From Arthrobacter sp. NEB 688 (GTDB lineage: Bacteria > Actinomycetota > Actinomycetes > Actinomycetales > Dermatophilaceae), in the NCBI RefSeq assembly GCF_013201035.1, contig NZ_CP053707.1, positions 620,001 to 684,000 of the forward strand: 64,000 nt of DNA, given 5' to 3'. Made by a program: the position numbers and the translations under genes. Below, in pieces: positions 52,720 to 61,261 of the stretch; within the stretch, counting starts at the first letter, position 1; each line of letters opens with the position of its first letter. The notes under the pieces are model-generated. The model had not been told where the DNA came from. It saw nothing but the letters and a program-made list of their open reading frames with translations, and ran no database searches.

Positions 52720-53349
52720 TCAGGCCGGGGCGTCGGCGAAGCGCAGGTAGGGCTTGACCTCGTCGACGTTCTCGAAGCGCTCGCGCGCGTCGTCGGTCGA
52801 GACCGTCGGGGCGACGATGACACGGTCGCCCGGCGTCCACTCGGCCGGCGTCGAGACCGGGGCGGCATCCGTCTGCTGGAGCGCGTCGAGGGCCCGGAGG
52901 ATCTCGGTGAAGTTGCGGCCCACCGACTTCGGGTACGTGATGGTCAGCCGCACCTTGTCCTGGGGGTCGACGAGGAAGACCGAGCGCACGGTCGAGGTGT
53001 CGCCCTCGCCGGGGTGGATCATGTCGTAGGCCTGCGCGACGGCGCGGTCCTGGTCGGCGATGATCGGGAAGTCGACCTCGACCCCGCCGACCTCGGCGAT
53101 GTCCGGCACCCAGCGCTGGTGGTCCTCGACCGAGTCGACGGACACGGCGATCGGCTTGGCGTTGCGCGCCGCGAACTCCGACGAGAGCGCCGCGGTGCGG
53201 CCGAGCTCGGTCGTGCAGACGGGCGTGAAGTCGGCCGGGTGGCTGAAGAGCACGGCCCAGGCGCCGTCCTTCCACTCGTGGAAGCTGATCGGGCCGGCCG
53301 TGGAGTCGGCGGTGAAGTCGGGGGCGGTGTCGCCGAGGCGGAGGGACAT
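52720..53349 (-). CDS. 1-Cys peroxiredoxin (Prx6/AhpE-like)
   Basis: Reduces hydroperoxides through a peroxidatic cysteine. The 209-residue protein has the active-site PADFTPVCTTELGR (about residues 39-52) and the C-terminal dimer domain (EWTPGDRVIVAPTVSTDDA) of the Prx6 group. No second conserved cysteine is visible. GAGGAG precedes ATG 53349. A 178-base divergent gap separates it from the acetyltransferase gene. Confidence 0.94.
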   Translation of the reverse strand: MSLRLGDTAPDFTADSTAGPISFHEWKDGAWAVLFSHPADFTPVCTTELGRTAALSSEFAARNAKPIAVSVDSVEDHQRWVPDIAEVGGVEVDFPIIADQDRAVAQAYDMIHPGEGDTSTVRSVFLVDPQDKVRLTITYPKSVGRNFTEILRALDALQQTDAAPVSTPAEWTPGDRVIVAPTVSTDDARERFENVDEVKPYLRFADAPA

Positions 53350-53515
53350 CGATAACTCCTCGTTGGGGTTGGTCTGGCTCCACGTTATCCGTCACGCCGG
53401 CCGGTGTCTCACGGTGACCGCAGTGCGGACGTGTCCGGTCGCGCGCCGGGTCGCCGGGGTCCTTGCCGGATGCGCACGCAGCTGCGCGGCCGCCCGGCAG
53501 CAACCGCGGCGTCGG

Positions 53516-53521
53516 TAGGGT
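53516..53521 (+). promoter_or_regulatory. -10 box (TAGGGT) of the GNAT gene
   Basis: TAGGGT with six bases to GTG 53528. The rest of the divergent gap with the peroxiredoxin gene has no clear feature. Confidence 0.4.
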
Positions 53522-53527
53522 CGCGCC

Positions 53528-54058
53528 GTGCGCACCCTCACCTCGGAGCGGCTCGTGCTGCGGCCCTGGGAGCCCGCCGACGCCGACTTCCTCCTCGACC
53601 TCGAGGGTCGCTGGGAGGTCGTGCGCCACCTCGGTGCGGCGCCGACACCGATGACCTCGCACGACGAGGCCCTCGCGTCGGTCCACCGCCGGCGCGCCAT
53701 CAGCGCCCACCACGTCCACGGCGTCTGGCTCGTGACGGACCACGAGGGGCGCCGCCTGGGCAACCTCCTCCTCAAGCCGGTGCCCCTGAGCGCCGGGGAG
53801 CCGCCGACCGACCCGCCCGAGGTCGAGGTGGGATGGCACCTGCACCCCGGTGCGTGGGGTCACGGCCACGCCACCGAGGCTGCCCGCCTCGTCCTCGACG
53901 ATGCCTTCGCCCGAGGGCTGCCCCGCGCCGTGGCCGTCGTGCACCCCGACAACCTGGCGTCGCTGGCCGTCTGCCGGCGGCTCGGGATGCGCCACCTCGG
54001 CCCGAGCACGCGGTACATGGGCACGACGCTCGAGGTGTTCGAGCTCGTCGCGCCCTGA
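53528..54058 (+). CDS. GNAT family N-acetyltransferase (RimJ/RimL-like)
   Basis: A 176-residue acetyltransferase: LTSERLVLRPWEPADADFL is the N-terminal signature, and GWHLHPGAWGHGHATEAARLVLDDAF contains the acetyl-CoA loop. VHPDNLASLAVCRRLGM completes the motif B region. Such enzymes modify ribosomal protein or antibiotic amines. Start GTG 53528 follows the leaderless rule seen nearby. Confidence 0.9.
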   Translation: MRTLTSERLVLRPWEPADADFLLDLEGRWEVVRHLGAAPTPMTSHDEALASVHRRRAISAHHVHGVWLVTDHEGRRLGNLLLKPVPLSAGEPPTDPPEVEVGWHLHPGAWGHGHATEAARLVLDDAFARGLPRAVAVVHPDNLASLAVCRRLGMRHLGPSTRYMGTTLEVFELVAP

Positions 54059-54101
54059 CCCGCCGCCGCCGCGGGGGGTGTCGCCGCGGGGGCATCGGGG
54101 C

Positions 54102-54107
54102 TAGGGT
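54102..54107 (+). promoter_or_regulatory. -10 box (TAGGGT) of the PCD-VOC gene
   Basis: TAGGGT with eight bases to ATG 54116. Confidence 0.35.
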
Positions 54108-54115
54108 CCACGGCC

Positions 54116-54805
54116 ATGGACATGCTCGGGGGAGACGAGATCGCCGCGGCCGCGCTGCACGACTGGCGCCGGCTGGCCCAGGGGCTGCACGCCCGCTACC
54201 TCGTCGACGACTTCGCGGCGGCGGCCCGCTTCGTCGCGTCCGTCGCCGAGGCCGGGGACGCCGTCGGCCACCATCCGCGCGTGGCGATCGCGCCGGGCGT
54301 CGTCGACCTCAAGACGAGCAGCGACGACGCGGTCTACCGCGAGGACGACGGCACCGAGCACGTCGTCGAGTGGATGACGCAGCAGGACGTCGACCTGGCC
54401 CGCCGGATCACGGAGGTCGCGGCCGCGCAGGGGCTGACGCCCGACCCGGCGGCGGTCTCCGTCCTCGAGCTCGGCCTCGACACCCCGGACCCCGCGGGCA
54501 TCGCGCCCGTGTGGGCGGCGCTGCTCACCGGCGACGCCGCGAGCCGGGGCCGGGGCACCCCGGGCGACGAGGTCCGCGACGCGGCGCAGCGCATCCCGAA
54601 CCTCTGGTTCGACGACCCCGCACCGGACCGGGCCGGGCAGCGGTTCCACGTCGAGGTCTACGTCGCCCCGGAGGCCGCGGGCCCGCGCATCGCCGCCGCC
54701 GTCGCCGCCGGGGCGAGCGTCGTCGACGACAGCCAGGCGCCGCGGCTCGTCGTCCTCGCCGACCCGGACGGCAACCGCGGCGTCGTCTGCGCGCCCGGGG
54801 CCTGA
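54116..54805 (+). CDS. Pterin carbinolamine dehydratase-like domain fused to a VOC/glyoxalase domain
   Basis: A 229-residue two-domain protein. Residues 10-105 match the DCoH/PCD fold: the FAAAARFVASVAEAGDAVGHHPRV helix with the HHP motif, and TQQDVDLARRITEVA. Residues 110-229 resemble a VOC half-barrel: LELGLDTPDPAGIAPVWAALL, QRFHVEVYV and VLADPDGNRGVVC. The PCD active site lacks one usual histidine. Such fusions are known in actinobacteria; reaction not established. Confidence 0.75.
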   Translation: MDMLGGDEIAAAALHDWRRLAQGLHARYLVDDFAAAARFVASVAEAGDAVGHHPRVAIAPGVVDLKTSSDDAVYREDDGTEHVVEWMTQQDVDLARRITEVAAAQGLTPDPAAVSVLELGLDTPDPAGIAPVWAALLTGDAASRGRGTPGDEVRDAAQRIPNLWFDDPAPDRAGQRFHVEVYVAPEAAGPRIAAAVAAGASVVDDSQAPRLVVLADPDGNRGVVCAPGA

Positions 54806-54829
54806 GCCCCGGGCGCGGCCGACGACGGC

Positions 54830-56236
54830 TCAGGCGCGGGCGGCCGGCTCCTGCTCGACGGCGTCGCGACCGTCGCCGGCGCGCCGCTGCCGGTACACGC
54901 CGAGGGCCACGATGACGAGGGCCGAGACGACGGAGAAGGCGATCGCCTGCTGCTGGCCGGGGTCGAAGGCCATGAGGCCGATGACGACGACGATGAACCC
55001 GATGACGACCATCGTCAGCCCCGGGAAGAGCCACATCCGCACCGGCGGGAGCTCGTCCGTCGCGCGCATCCGGCGGCCGAGGACCAGCTGGCTCACGGCG
55101 ATCGCGAGGTAGACGAACAGGGCGATGGCGCCCGAGGTCGCCAGGAGGTAGCCGAAGATCTTGTCCGGCAGCACGTAGTTGCCGACGACCGCGAGGAAGC
55201 CCAGCACCATCGAGATGAGGATCGCGACGACGGGCACGCCCTTGGCGTTGACCCGGGCGATCGCCTTCGGGGCGTCGCCGCGGGCCGCGAGCGAGAACAC
55301 CATCCGCGAGGCGGTGTAGAGCGCGGAGTTGAGGCAGGACGCGACGGCGGTGAGGACGACGATGTCCATGATGAGCGGCGCCCCGGGGATGCCGATGGCC
55401 TGCAGCACGGTCTGGTACGAGCCGTCCTCGAGCTGGTTGTAGGGCACGAGCGAGACGATGACCGCGATCGAGCCGATGTAGAAGATGAAGATGCGCCAGA
55501 TGACCGAGTTGACCGCCTTGGTGATGCCCTTGGCCGGGTCGGGCGACTCGGCGGCCGCGATGGTGACGATCTCGGTGCCCATGAACGAGAACATCGTCGT
55601 GAGCATCGCGGCGATGATGGCGCCCCCGCCCCCGGCGAAGAAGCCGTCCGGCTCCCAGAGCCGCGAGACACCGCTGACCTCCGAGTTCGGCAGCAGCCCG
55701 AGGATGGCGAGCACGCCGAGCGCGATGAAGGCGATGATCGCGACGACCTTGACGAGCGCGAACCAGAACTCGAACTCGCCGTAGTTGCCGACCGAGACGA
55801 GGTTGGTCCCGGTGAGCAGGAGGGTGACGAGCAGCGCCCAGACCCACTGGTCGAGGCCGACCATCCGGCTGAGGATGTCGGCCGCGGCGGTCGCCTCGAC
55901 GGGGATGACGAGCACCCAGAACCACCAGTAGAGCCAGCCGACCGAGAAGCCCGCCCAGCGGCCGAGGGCGCGCTGCGAGTAGACGGAGAACGAGCCGGTG
56001 TCGGGGTTGGCGGTCGCCATCTCGCCGAGCATCCGCATGACGAGGACGACGAGGCTGCCCGCGAGGGCGTACGAGACGAGGACGGCGGGGCCGGCCTGCT
56101 CGATCGCGGTGGCGGAGCCGACGAAGAGGCCGGCGCCGATCACCCCCGCGATCGAGATCATCGTGATGTGGCGGGGCTTGAGGCTCGTCCCGAGCTGGCT
56201 CTGGCCGCTCGTCGAGGTCTGGTCGGGCGTGGTCAC
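54830..56236 (-). CDS. APC family amino acid permease (GABA permease-like)
   Basis: A 468-residue transporter with 12 membrane helices. The SIAGVIGAGLFVGSA glycine-rich helix 1 and the helix 3 NPDTGSFSVYSQRALGRWAGF are family signatures, as is FSFMGTEIVTIAAAES. Imports amino acids, probably GABA or aromatic/basic ones by proton symport. Start GTG 56236 gives a Thr/Ser-rich cytoplasmic tail. Confidence 0.9.
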   Translation of the reverse strand: MTTPDQTSTSGQSQLGTSLKPRHITMISIAGVIGAGLFVGSATAIEQAGPAVLVSYALAGSLVVLVMRMLGEMATANPDTGSFSVYSQRALGRWAGFSVGWLYWWFWVLVIPVEATAAADILSRMVGLDQWVWALLVTLLLTGTNLVSVGNYGEFEFWFALVKVVAIIAFIALGVLAILGLLPNSEVSGVSRLWEPDGFFAGGGGAIIAAMLTTMFSFMGTEIVTIAAAESPDPAKGITKAVNSVIWRIFIFYIGSIAVIVSLVPYNQLEDGSYQTVLQAIGIPGAPLIMDIVVLTAVASCLNSALYTASRMVFSLAARGDAPKAIARVNAKGVPVVAILISMVLGFLAVVGNYVLPDKIFGYLLATSGAIALFVYLAIAVSQLVLGRRMRATDELPPVRMWLFPGLTMVVIGFIVVVIGLMAFDPGQQQAIAFSVVSALVIVALGVYRQRRAGDGRDAVEQEPAARA

Positions 56237-56293
56237 GCCGACGTTCCTACCGCACGCGGCAGGGGCCCGCGCGCCGGAGGGACGCGGCTTCTC

Positions 56294-57265
56294 TCAGGCG
56301 GGCGGCGGCGGAGGCTCGGCGACGGCGTCGGCCAGCCGGTGCGCGAGGTCCGCGACCGCCGCCCGCAGCTCGGGCCCCGCGACGACCGTGAAGGATGCCG
56401 GCAGGTGCGCGAGGTCGCTCGCGTACCCCGGCACGTTGCTCGTCGTCCCCCTCAGGCGGGTCCGGTCGGGGCCGTCCGCCTCGAGCCGGCCGAGCGTGCG
56501 CGGCACGTGCTCGAGGCGCTCCAGCGGCGCGTGGATGACCACCTCCGTCGGGTGCTCCCACCCGGCACCCAGGTGTTCCTCGAGGGAGGCGACGGGGTCG
56601 AGGTCGTCCGGCACGCGGAAGGTGCTCTCCAGCAGGTCGACCCGGTGCACGCGGTCGACGCGGTAGGTCCGCACCGACCCCGAGCGCAGCGACCGGCACA
56701 GCAGGTACCAGCGGCCGTGACGCACGACGACGGCCCACGGCTCGACGTCGGTCGTGAACTCGCGGCCGTTCTCGGAGCGGTAGTGCACGGTGACGCAGCG
56801 GTTCTCGCTGCGCGCCCGGACGAGCGCGACGGTGGTGGCGGGGTCGGGGCGCGCGGCGCCGCGGTCGGGCGCGGCGGCGGTGGTGCGCCGCACGACGTCG
56901 GCCTGGTCGGCGACGTGCTGCGGCATCGCCCGCAGGAGCTTCGCGACGGCCACGCCGACGGGGTCCGTGGGGTCGGCCGCCGCGTGGTGCCCGTCGAGCA
57001 CGGCCATGACGAGGCCGAGCGCCTCGGCGCTGCTGAAGACCAGCGGGGGCAGGCGCGTGCCCCGGCCCAGCCGGTAGCCGCCGGCCGGCCCGCGCGTCGA
57101 CTCCACCGGCACCTCGGCGTCGCGCAGGATGCCGACGTAGCGGCGAACCGCCCTCGTGGACACCCCGAGCCGCTCGGCGAGCCGGTCGGCCGTGATGCCG
57201 GGCTCGTCCTGGATCGCCTCCATCGTGATGAGGGCGCGGGCGGCCGGGCCGGTGTCGGGGCGCAC
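56294..57265 (-). CDS. WYL-domain transcriptional regulator
   Basis: A 323-residue regulator: N-terminal winged helix with LAERLGVSTRAVRRYVGILRD and PAGGYRLGRG, then the WYL domain (about 150-225) including DVEPWAVVVRHGRWYLLCR, and a C-terminal WCX-like extension. WYL domains bind nucleic acids or small ligands. GTG 57265 is the best start because an earlier reading would run into the divergent gene at 57321. It probably controls the DLH-DinB pair. Confidence 0.88.
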   Translation of the reverse strand: MRPDTGPAARALITMEAIQDEPGITADRLAERLGVSTRAVRRYVGILRDAEVPVESTRGPAGGYRLGRGTRLPPLVFSSAEALGLVMAVLDGHHAAADPTDPVGVAVAKLLRAMPQHVADQADVVRRTTAAAPDRGAARPDPATTVALVRARSENRCVTVHYRSENGREFTTDVEPWAVVVRHGRWYLLCRSLRSGSVRTYRVDRVHRVDLLESTFRVPDDLDPVASLEEHLGAGWEHPTEVVIHAPLERLEHVPRTLGRLEADGPDRTRLRGTTSNVPGYASDLAHLPASFTVVAGPELRAAVADLAHRLADAVAEPPPPPA

Positions 57266-57307
57266 GCGCCCATCCTCATCCGGACGCCGACCGTCCGCAA
57301 CCGCCCC

Positions 57308-57313
57308 TACGGT
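57308..57313 (+). promoter_or_regulatory. -10 box (TACGGT) of the DLH-DinB operon
   Basis: TACGGT with seven bases to ATG 57321, inside the 55-base divergent gap with the WYL regulator. Confidence 0.4.
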
Positions 57314-57320
57314 GCTGCGC

Positions 57321-57896
57321 ATGACCACGATGCTGCTGCTCCATCACATCCAGGGCCTGACGCCCGGGGTCGTCGACCTCGCCGACCGGTTCCGGGCCGC
57401 CGGCCACACCGTGCACACCCCGGACCTCTTCGAGGGGCGGACGTTCGGGTCCATCGACGACGGGGCCGCGTACGTGGGGTCCATCGGGTTCTCGGAGGTG
57501 CGGGCTCGCGGGGTCGCCGCCGCCGAGGGGCTCGACGAGGGGTTCGTCGTCGCCGGCATCTCCCTCGGCGTGATGGCCGCCCAGCAGCTGGCGCAGAACC
57601 ACCCGGGCGTCGCCGGCGCGCTGCTCTACGAGGCCTTCGCCGACCCCTCGAACTTCGGCGCCTGGCCCGAGGGGCTGCCCGTGCAGGTGCACGGCATGGC
57701 CGACGACCCCTTCTTCGGCGCCGAGGGCGATGCCGATGCCGCGCGCGGATTCGTCGAGGGACGTTCCGGCGCAGAGCTGTTCGTGTACCCGGGCGAGGTC
57801 CACCTGTTCGTCGACAGCTCGCTGCCCGCGTACGACGCCGACGCCACGGCGCTCGTCGTGCAGCGGTCGCTCGGGATGCTGGAGCGCCTCGCGTGA
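57321..57896 (+). CDS. Dienelactone hydrolase family protein
   Basis: A 191-residue alpha/beta hydrolase. The nucleophile elbow is VAGISLGVMAAQQ, with Ser where classic dienelactone hydrolases carry Cys, and the histidine is in YPGEVHLFVD. Substrate unknown. Overlaps the DinB gene by GTGA and diverges from a WYL regulator. Confidence 0.88.
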   Translation: MTTMLLLHHIQGLTPGVVDLADRFRAAGHTVHTPDLFEGRTFGSIDDGAAYVGSIGFSEVRARGVAAAEGLDEGFVVAGISLGVMAAQQLAQNHPGVAGALLYEAFADPSNFGAWPEGLPVQVHGMADDPFFGAEGDADAARGFVEGRSGAELFVYPGEVHLFVDSSLPAYDADATALVVQRSLGMLERLA

Positions 57897-58471
57897 GCAC
57901 CACCCCGCCGCCGTGGGAGCCGCCGCTGGCCGGGTCGGAGGCCGAGCAGCTGCTCGGGTCCCTCGACCGGATGCGCGCCACGTTCCGCTACAAGGTCGAC
58001 GGCCTCGACGCTGAGGGGCTGCGCGCGACCATCCCGTCGTCCACCCTCAGCCTGGCCGCGCTGCTCAAGCACCTCGCGTCGGTCGAGGACTTCTACTCGA
58101 CCCAACGCCTCTCCGGCACACCGATGCCCGACGTCTGGGACGACAACGGCTGGGACGACGAGGACGACTGGGAGATGACGTCCGCGGCGTCCGACCCGCC
58201 GGAGGACCTCTACGCCCTCTACGACGGCGCGGTCGAGCGCAACCGGGCGCGCGTGCGCGAGGCCGTCGCCGAGCGAGGGCTCGGCGGCGCGGCACACGCG
58301 TCCGACGGCGAGGGCCGGCACGCGAGCATCCGGCGCCTGCTGTTCGACCTGCTCGAGGAGTACGGCCGGCACACCGGGCACGCCGACCTGCTCCGCGAGG
58401 CGGTGGACGGCCGGGTCGGCGAGGACCCGTCGGCGGACTGGCACCTCCCGGAGGCGTGGACGGGCGCCTGA
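57893..58471 (+). CDS. DinB/DUF664 family protein
   Basis: A 192-residue four-helix protein of the DinB-like superfamily, often mycothiol-dependent in actinobacteria. TLSLAALLKHLASVEDFY carries the first metal-ligand histidine and EEYGRHTGHADLLREAVDG the other two (HxxxH). Start GTG overlaps the DLH stop. The function is likely detoxification or S-transfer. Confidence 0.9.
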   Translation: MSTTPPPWEPPLAGSEAEQLLGSLDRMRATFRYKVDGLDAEGLRATIPSSTLSLAALLKHLASVEDFYSTQRLSGTPMPDVWDDNGWDDEDDWEMTSAASDPPEDLYALYDGAVERNRARVREAVAERGLGGAAHASDGEGRHASIRRLLFDLLEEYGRHTGHADLLREAVDGRVGEDPSADWHLPEAWTGA

Positions 58472-58533
58472 CCCGGCGGTTTCCTTCGCGGACGAATCCT
58501 TTTGCGCGAGAGCACTTTAGATGCTTCGGACCC

Positions 58534-58562
58534 TTGTCGTTCGATCGCGTGTTCGATAGGAT
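58534..58562 (+). promoter_or_regulatory. Promoter of the HNH gene (TTGTCG-17-TAGGAT)
   Basis: TTGTCG (58534-58539), 17 bases, TAGGAT (58557-58562). The stretch 58483-58562 is unusually AT-rich for this window. The box covers the in-frame ATG at 58561, so translation must start at 58588, which is preceded by a GGGGAG site. Confidence 0.6.
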
Positions 58563-58587
58563 GCCAGCACGAGGGGAGGGGGAGCGC

Positions 58588-59997
58588 ATGGTCACCACCG
58601 GCACGGCACAGGACCTGCTCGACGCGACGCGCCGGGCGCACGATGCCCTCGCCCCCGTGCGTCCGTCGGGGGTCCGCACCGGCACCCGCGACGAGTGGGT
58701 CGAGGCCCTGGGCGCCCTCCAGTCCCTCCTCAACGAGGCGACGGCCCTCCAAGACGAGGTCGTCGTCGAGCTGGCGGCCCTCGAGCCGGAGTGGGCCGAG
58801 GACGGCACCGTCCGCGATGTCCGTCGGGCGCTCGACGCACCGGCGATCGTCTCCGGCGTCCTGTGCCTCTCGGCCGTCGCCGCCGAGCAGCGGGTGCGGG
58901 ACGCCGTGCGCCGGGCCGCGGACGGCCCCGAGGGCACGCCCACGAGCACCGGTCTCGGCGGCCTGCACACCGCCATGACGCAGGGCCGCCTCGACGGCCA
59001 CCGTGCACACGTCGTCAGCGGCGAGCTCGAGGAGTGCCCGGCCGAGGTCCGCGCGACCGTCGTGGCCGCCCTCGACCCGTGGCTCGACCGCGAGGACGGG
59101 TCGCGGCTGCGTCGGCGGGTACGGCGGATGCTCGCGGCCATCGACCCCGACCTGCTCCGGCAGCGCGCCCGGCGGGCCCGCGAGGCATCGGGGCTGCGGC
59201 GCTGGGTCGACGAGCCCGGTGTCGACACCTGGCTCGGCACCTTCCCCAGCGAGGAGGCGTGCGGCGCCTGGGCCGCGGTCGGCGCGCTCGCGCAGCGCTA
59301 CCTCGAGGACGGCGTCTGCGCGCGCATCGACCGGGCGCGTGCCAAGGCCCTGACCGACCTCGTGCTGCAGCAGTCCACCGTCACCACGACGGTGGTCGAG
59401 CACCACGCCCACCCGCTGACCGGGGCCCTCGTCGACGACGGCGACGCCCTCGCCACGCCCGCGTACCGCCCGGGGGCGGCCCTGGCCGGCCTCGTCCGGG
59501 CGCGCGACCGGCACTGCCGCTTCCCCGGCTGCTCGGTGGCCGCCCGCTGGTGCGACCTCGACCACGTGGTGCCGTGGCCGGCCGGCCCGACGAGCGCCGC
59601 CAACCTCGTCTGCCTCTGCCGCCGCCACCACCGCACGAAGCAGCGACCCGGATGGCGCACACTGCTCGCGCCGGACGGGACCTACACCGTCACCGACCCC
59701 ACCGGACGGGTCCGCAGCACCGACCCGCCCGACCATCGCGCCGACCCCGCCCTGAGCGACCTCCCCGACCCCGACCACTCACCGCCGCCGGCCTGCCCAC
59801 CGCGGGTCGTCGTCCCCGACGGCCCGCACAGCGACCTCGAGCACGCGCTCGAGTCGCGGCTCGGCGGCGAGCGCTGGGGTCGGGCGGCCTGCCGCGTCGA
59901 GGTGCACCGCCCGGCGCGAGTCTCCACGGTCGTGACGACCGACGACCACCCACGGCGGCCGCGGCCGACGGGGTGGCCCGACACCCCGCCCCTCTGA
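58588..59997 (+). CDS. DUF222 / HNH endonuclease domain protein
   Basis: A 469-residue protein. DUF222 occupies roughly residues 20-290 (ALQSLLNEATALQDEVVVEL, LLRQRARRAREASGLRRWVD), followed by an HNH domain with CRFPGCSVAARWCDLDHVVPW and NLVCLCRRHHRTKQ. Actinobacteria carry many paralogues; biological role is unclear, some are thought to be mobile-intron or defence remnants. The C-terminal 110 residues are Pro/Asp-rich and probably disordered. Confidence 0.9.
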   Translation: MVTTGTAQDLLDATRRAHDALAPVRPSGVRTGTRDEWVEALGALQSLLNEATALQDEVVVELAALEPEWAEDGTVRDVRRALDAPAIVSGVLCLSAVAAEQRVRDAVRRAADGPEGTPTSTGLGGLHTAMTQGRLDGHRAHVVSGELEECPAEVRATVVAALDPWLDREDGSRLRRRVRRMLAAIDPDLLRQRARRAREASGLRRWVDEPGVDTWLGTFPSEEACGAWAAVGALAQRYLEDGVCARIDRARAKALTDLVLQQSTVTTTVVEHHAHPLTGALVDDGDALATPAYRPGAALAGLVRARDRHCRFPGCSVAARWCDLDHVVPWPAGPTSAANLVCLCRRHHRTKQRPGWRTLLAPDGTYTVTDPTGRVRSTDPPDHRADPALSDLPDPDHSPPPACPPRVVVPDGPHSDLEHALESRLGGERWGRAACRVEVHRPARVSTVVTTDDHPRRPRPTGWPDTPPL

Positions 59998-60000
59998 GGG

Positions 60001-61221
60001 TCAGGACCGGGGCGCCCCGACGGCCCGCCGCCACGCGGTGAAGGACTGCACGGGGACGCTCCGCGGCCGGACCAGCCAGGGGTAGGGATGCACCTCGACG
60101 GGGTCGACGGCGGTCGCCCGACGGGCGAACCCCGGCACCGGCGCGTGGGTGACGGCGAGGCGGCGGCCGGCGAGCTCCTCGGCGACGTCCCCCAGCCGCA
60201 CCTCGAGCGGCCGTCGGGTCGCGAGGTCGCCGAGCGTCTCGGCGAGGAAGACCAGCCGCTTGCCGGACAGCCGCAGCCCCGCGAGCAACGGCTCGTCGAG
60301 GACGAACACCGCCGGGCGGTCGGGGTCGGCGGCGAGCGCGGGGTCGGCGTCGCCCAGCGACTCGGCGGTCAGCCACACCTCCTCGGCGCCACGGCCCTCG
60401 ACCTCGGCCGGCCCGGCGGGGACGGGGCCGCGGCCGAGCGGGGGCCCGTCGGCCGGTGCGCCGACCGACTCCTCCGGCCACCCCTGCACAGGGCACGCCT
60501 GCTCGAGAGGGCACGACCGGCACAGGGACGGCGCCCGCTTCTCGACCTGCCAGCGGCTGAACCCGTACGGACGACCGGAGCCGGTGCCGACCGTCCACTG
60601 CCACCCGAGCCGGTTGGCCGCCCGCGAGCCGTCGAGCAGGTGCGCGAAGAAGACGTCCTCGCCGACCCGCCAGTCCGCACCGGCCCGCACGGCCCACTGG
60701 GACGCCAGCCACATCCGGGTCTGGTTGACGAGCCAGCCGTCCTCGACGAGCTCGGCCGTCGTCGCGGCCATGCACGCCATCTCGTCGGGCCACGGGGTCG
60801 GCCAGCGGTCCGGGGTCCGGGGCTGCTCCCGCCGCAGCGGGCGACCCAGGGCGCGGCCGACGCGGGCGTAGAGGTGGCGGGCGTACTCCTGCCAGAGCAG
60901 CTCGTCGCGGTACTTCGTGCGGTCGCGCGCCGGGGCGTCGGCGACGGCGTCCCACGCCTCGCGCAGCGTCACGAGGTTGTGGCGGATGTAGGGGGACATC
61001 CGGCTGGCGCCGCGGCGCTCCGCCGGGAGGACGGTGCTGCGCCGCGAGGCGTACCCGCTGACGTCGAGCGTCGCGAGCGCGGTGTCGGCGGCGGTCTGCC
61101 CACCGACGTGGCCGCCCCGCCGGGTGCCGTCGGCGCCCTCGCGGACGAGGTGGCCGAGGTGCTCGCGGACCCAGGCGACCGGGTCGTCACCGCCGGGCGG
61201 CGGCGGGGTGGGGAGACGCAT
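60001..61221 (-). CDS. Cryptochrome/photolyase-like protein with FAD domain before the antenna domain
   Basis: A 406-residue protein. Residues 40-232 match the photolyase FAD-binding domain: SRMSPYIRH (73-81), ELLWQEYAR (107-115), GWLVNQTRMWLASQ (162-175), DWRVGEDVFFAHLLDG (183-198), WQWTVGTGSGRPY (207-219). Cys150, Cys234, Cys237 and Cys243 resemble the four iron-sulfur ligands of FeS photolyases, with CRSCPLEQACPVQGW as the landmark. Residues 281-380 resemble the normally N-terminal alpha/beta domain: VWLTAESLGDADPALAADP, AVFVLDEPLLAGLRLSGKR, LVFLAETLGDL. The domain order is therefore reversed. Expected to bind FAD and use light for DNA repair or signalling. TAGAAC lies five bases before ATG 61221. 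Confidence 0.82.
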   Translation of the reverse strand: MRLPTPPPPGGDDPVAWVREHLGHLVREGADGTRRGGHVGGQTAADTALATLDVSGYASRRSTVLPAERRGASRMSPYIRHNLVTLREAWDAVADAPARDRTKYRDELLWQEYARHLYARVGRALGRPLRREQPRTPDRWPTPWPDEMACMAATTAELVEDGWLVNQTRMWLASQWAVRAGADWRVGEDVFFAHLLDGSRAANRLGWQWTVGTGSGRPYGFSRWQVEKRAPSLCRSCPLEQACPVQGWPEESVGAPADGPPLGRGPVPAGPAEVEGRGAEEVWLTAESLGDADPALAADPDRPAVFVLDEPLLAGLRLSGKRLVFLAETLGDLATRRPLEVRLGDVAEELAGRRLAVTHAPVPGFARRATAVDPVEVHPYPWLVRPRSVPVQSFTAWRRAVGAPRS

Positions 61222-61226
61222 GCTCC

Positions 61227-61232
61227 GTTCTA
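61227..61232 (-). promoter_or_regulatory. -10 box (TAGAAC) of the photolyase-like gene
   Basis: TAGAAC on the minus strand with five bases to ATG 61221, close to the photolyase-like gene's start and consistent with a leaderless mRNA. Confidence 0.35.
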
Positions 61233-61261
61233 CCCCGCCGCCGACGCGGAACCGCTGTGGC

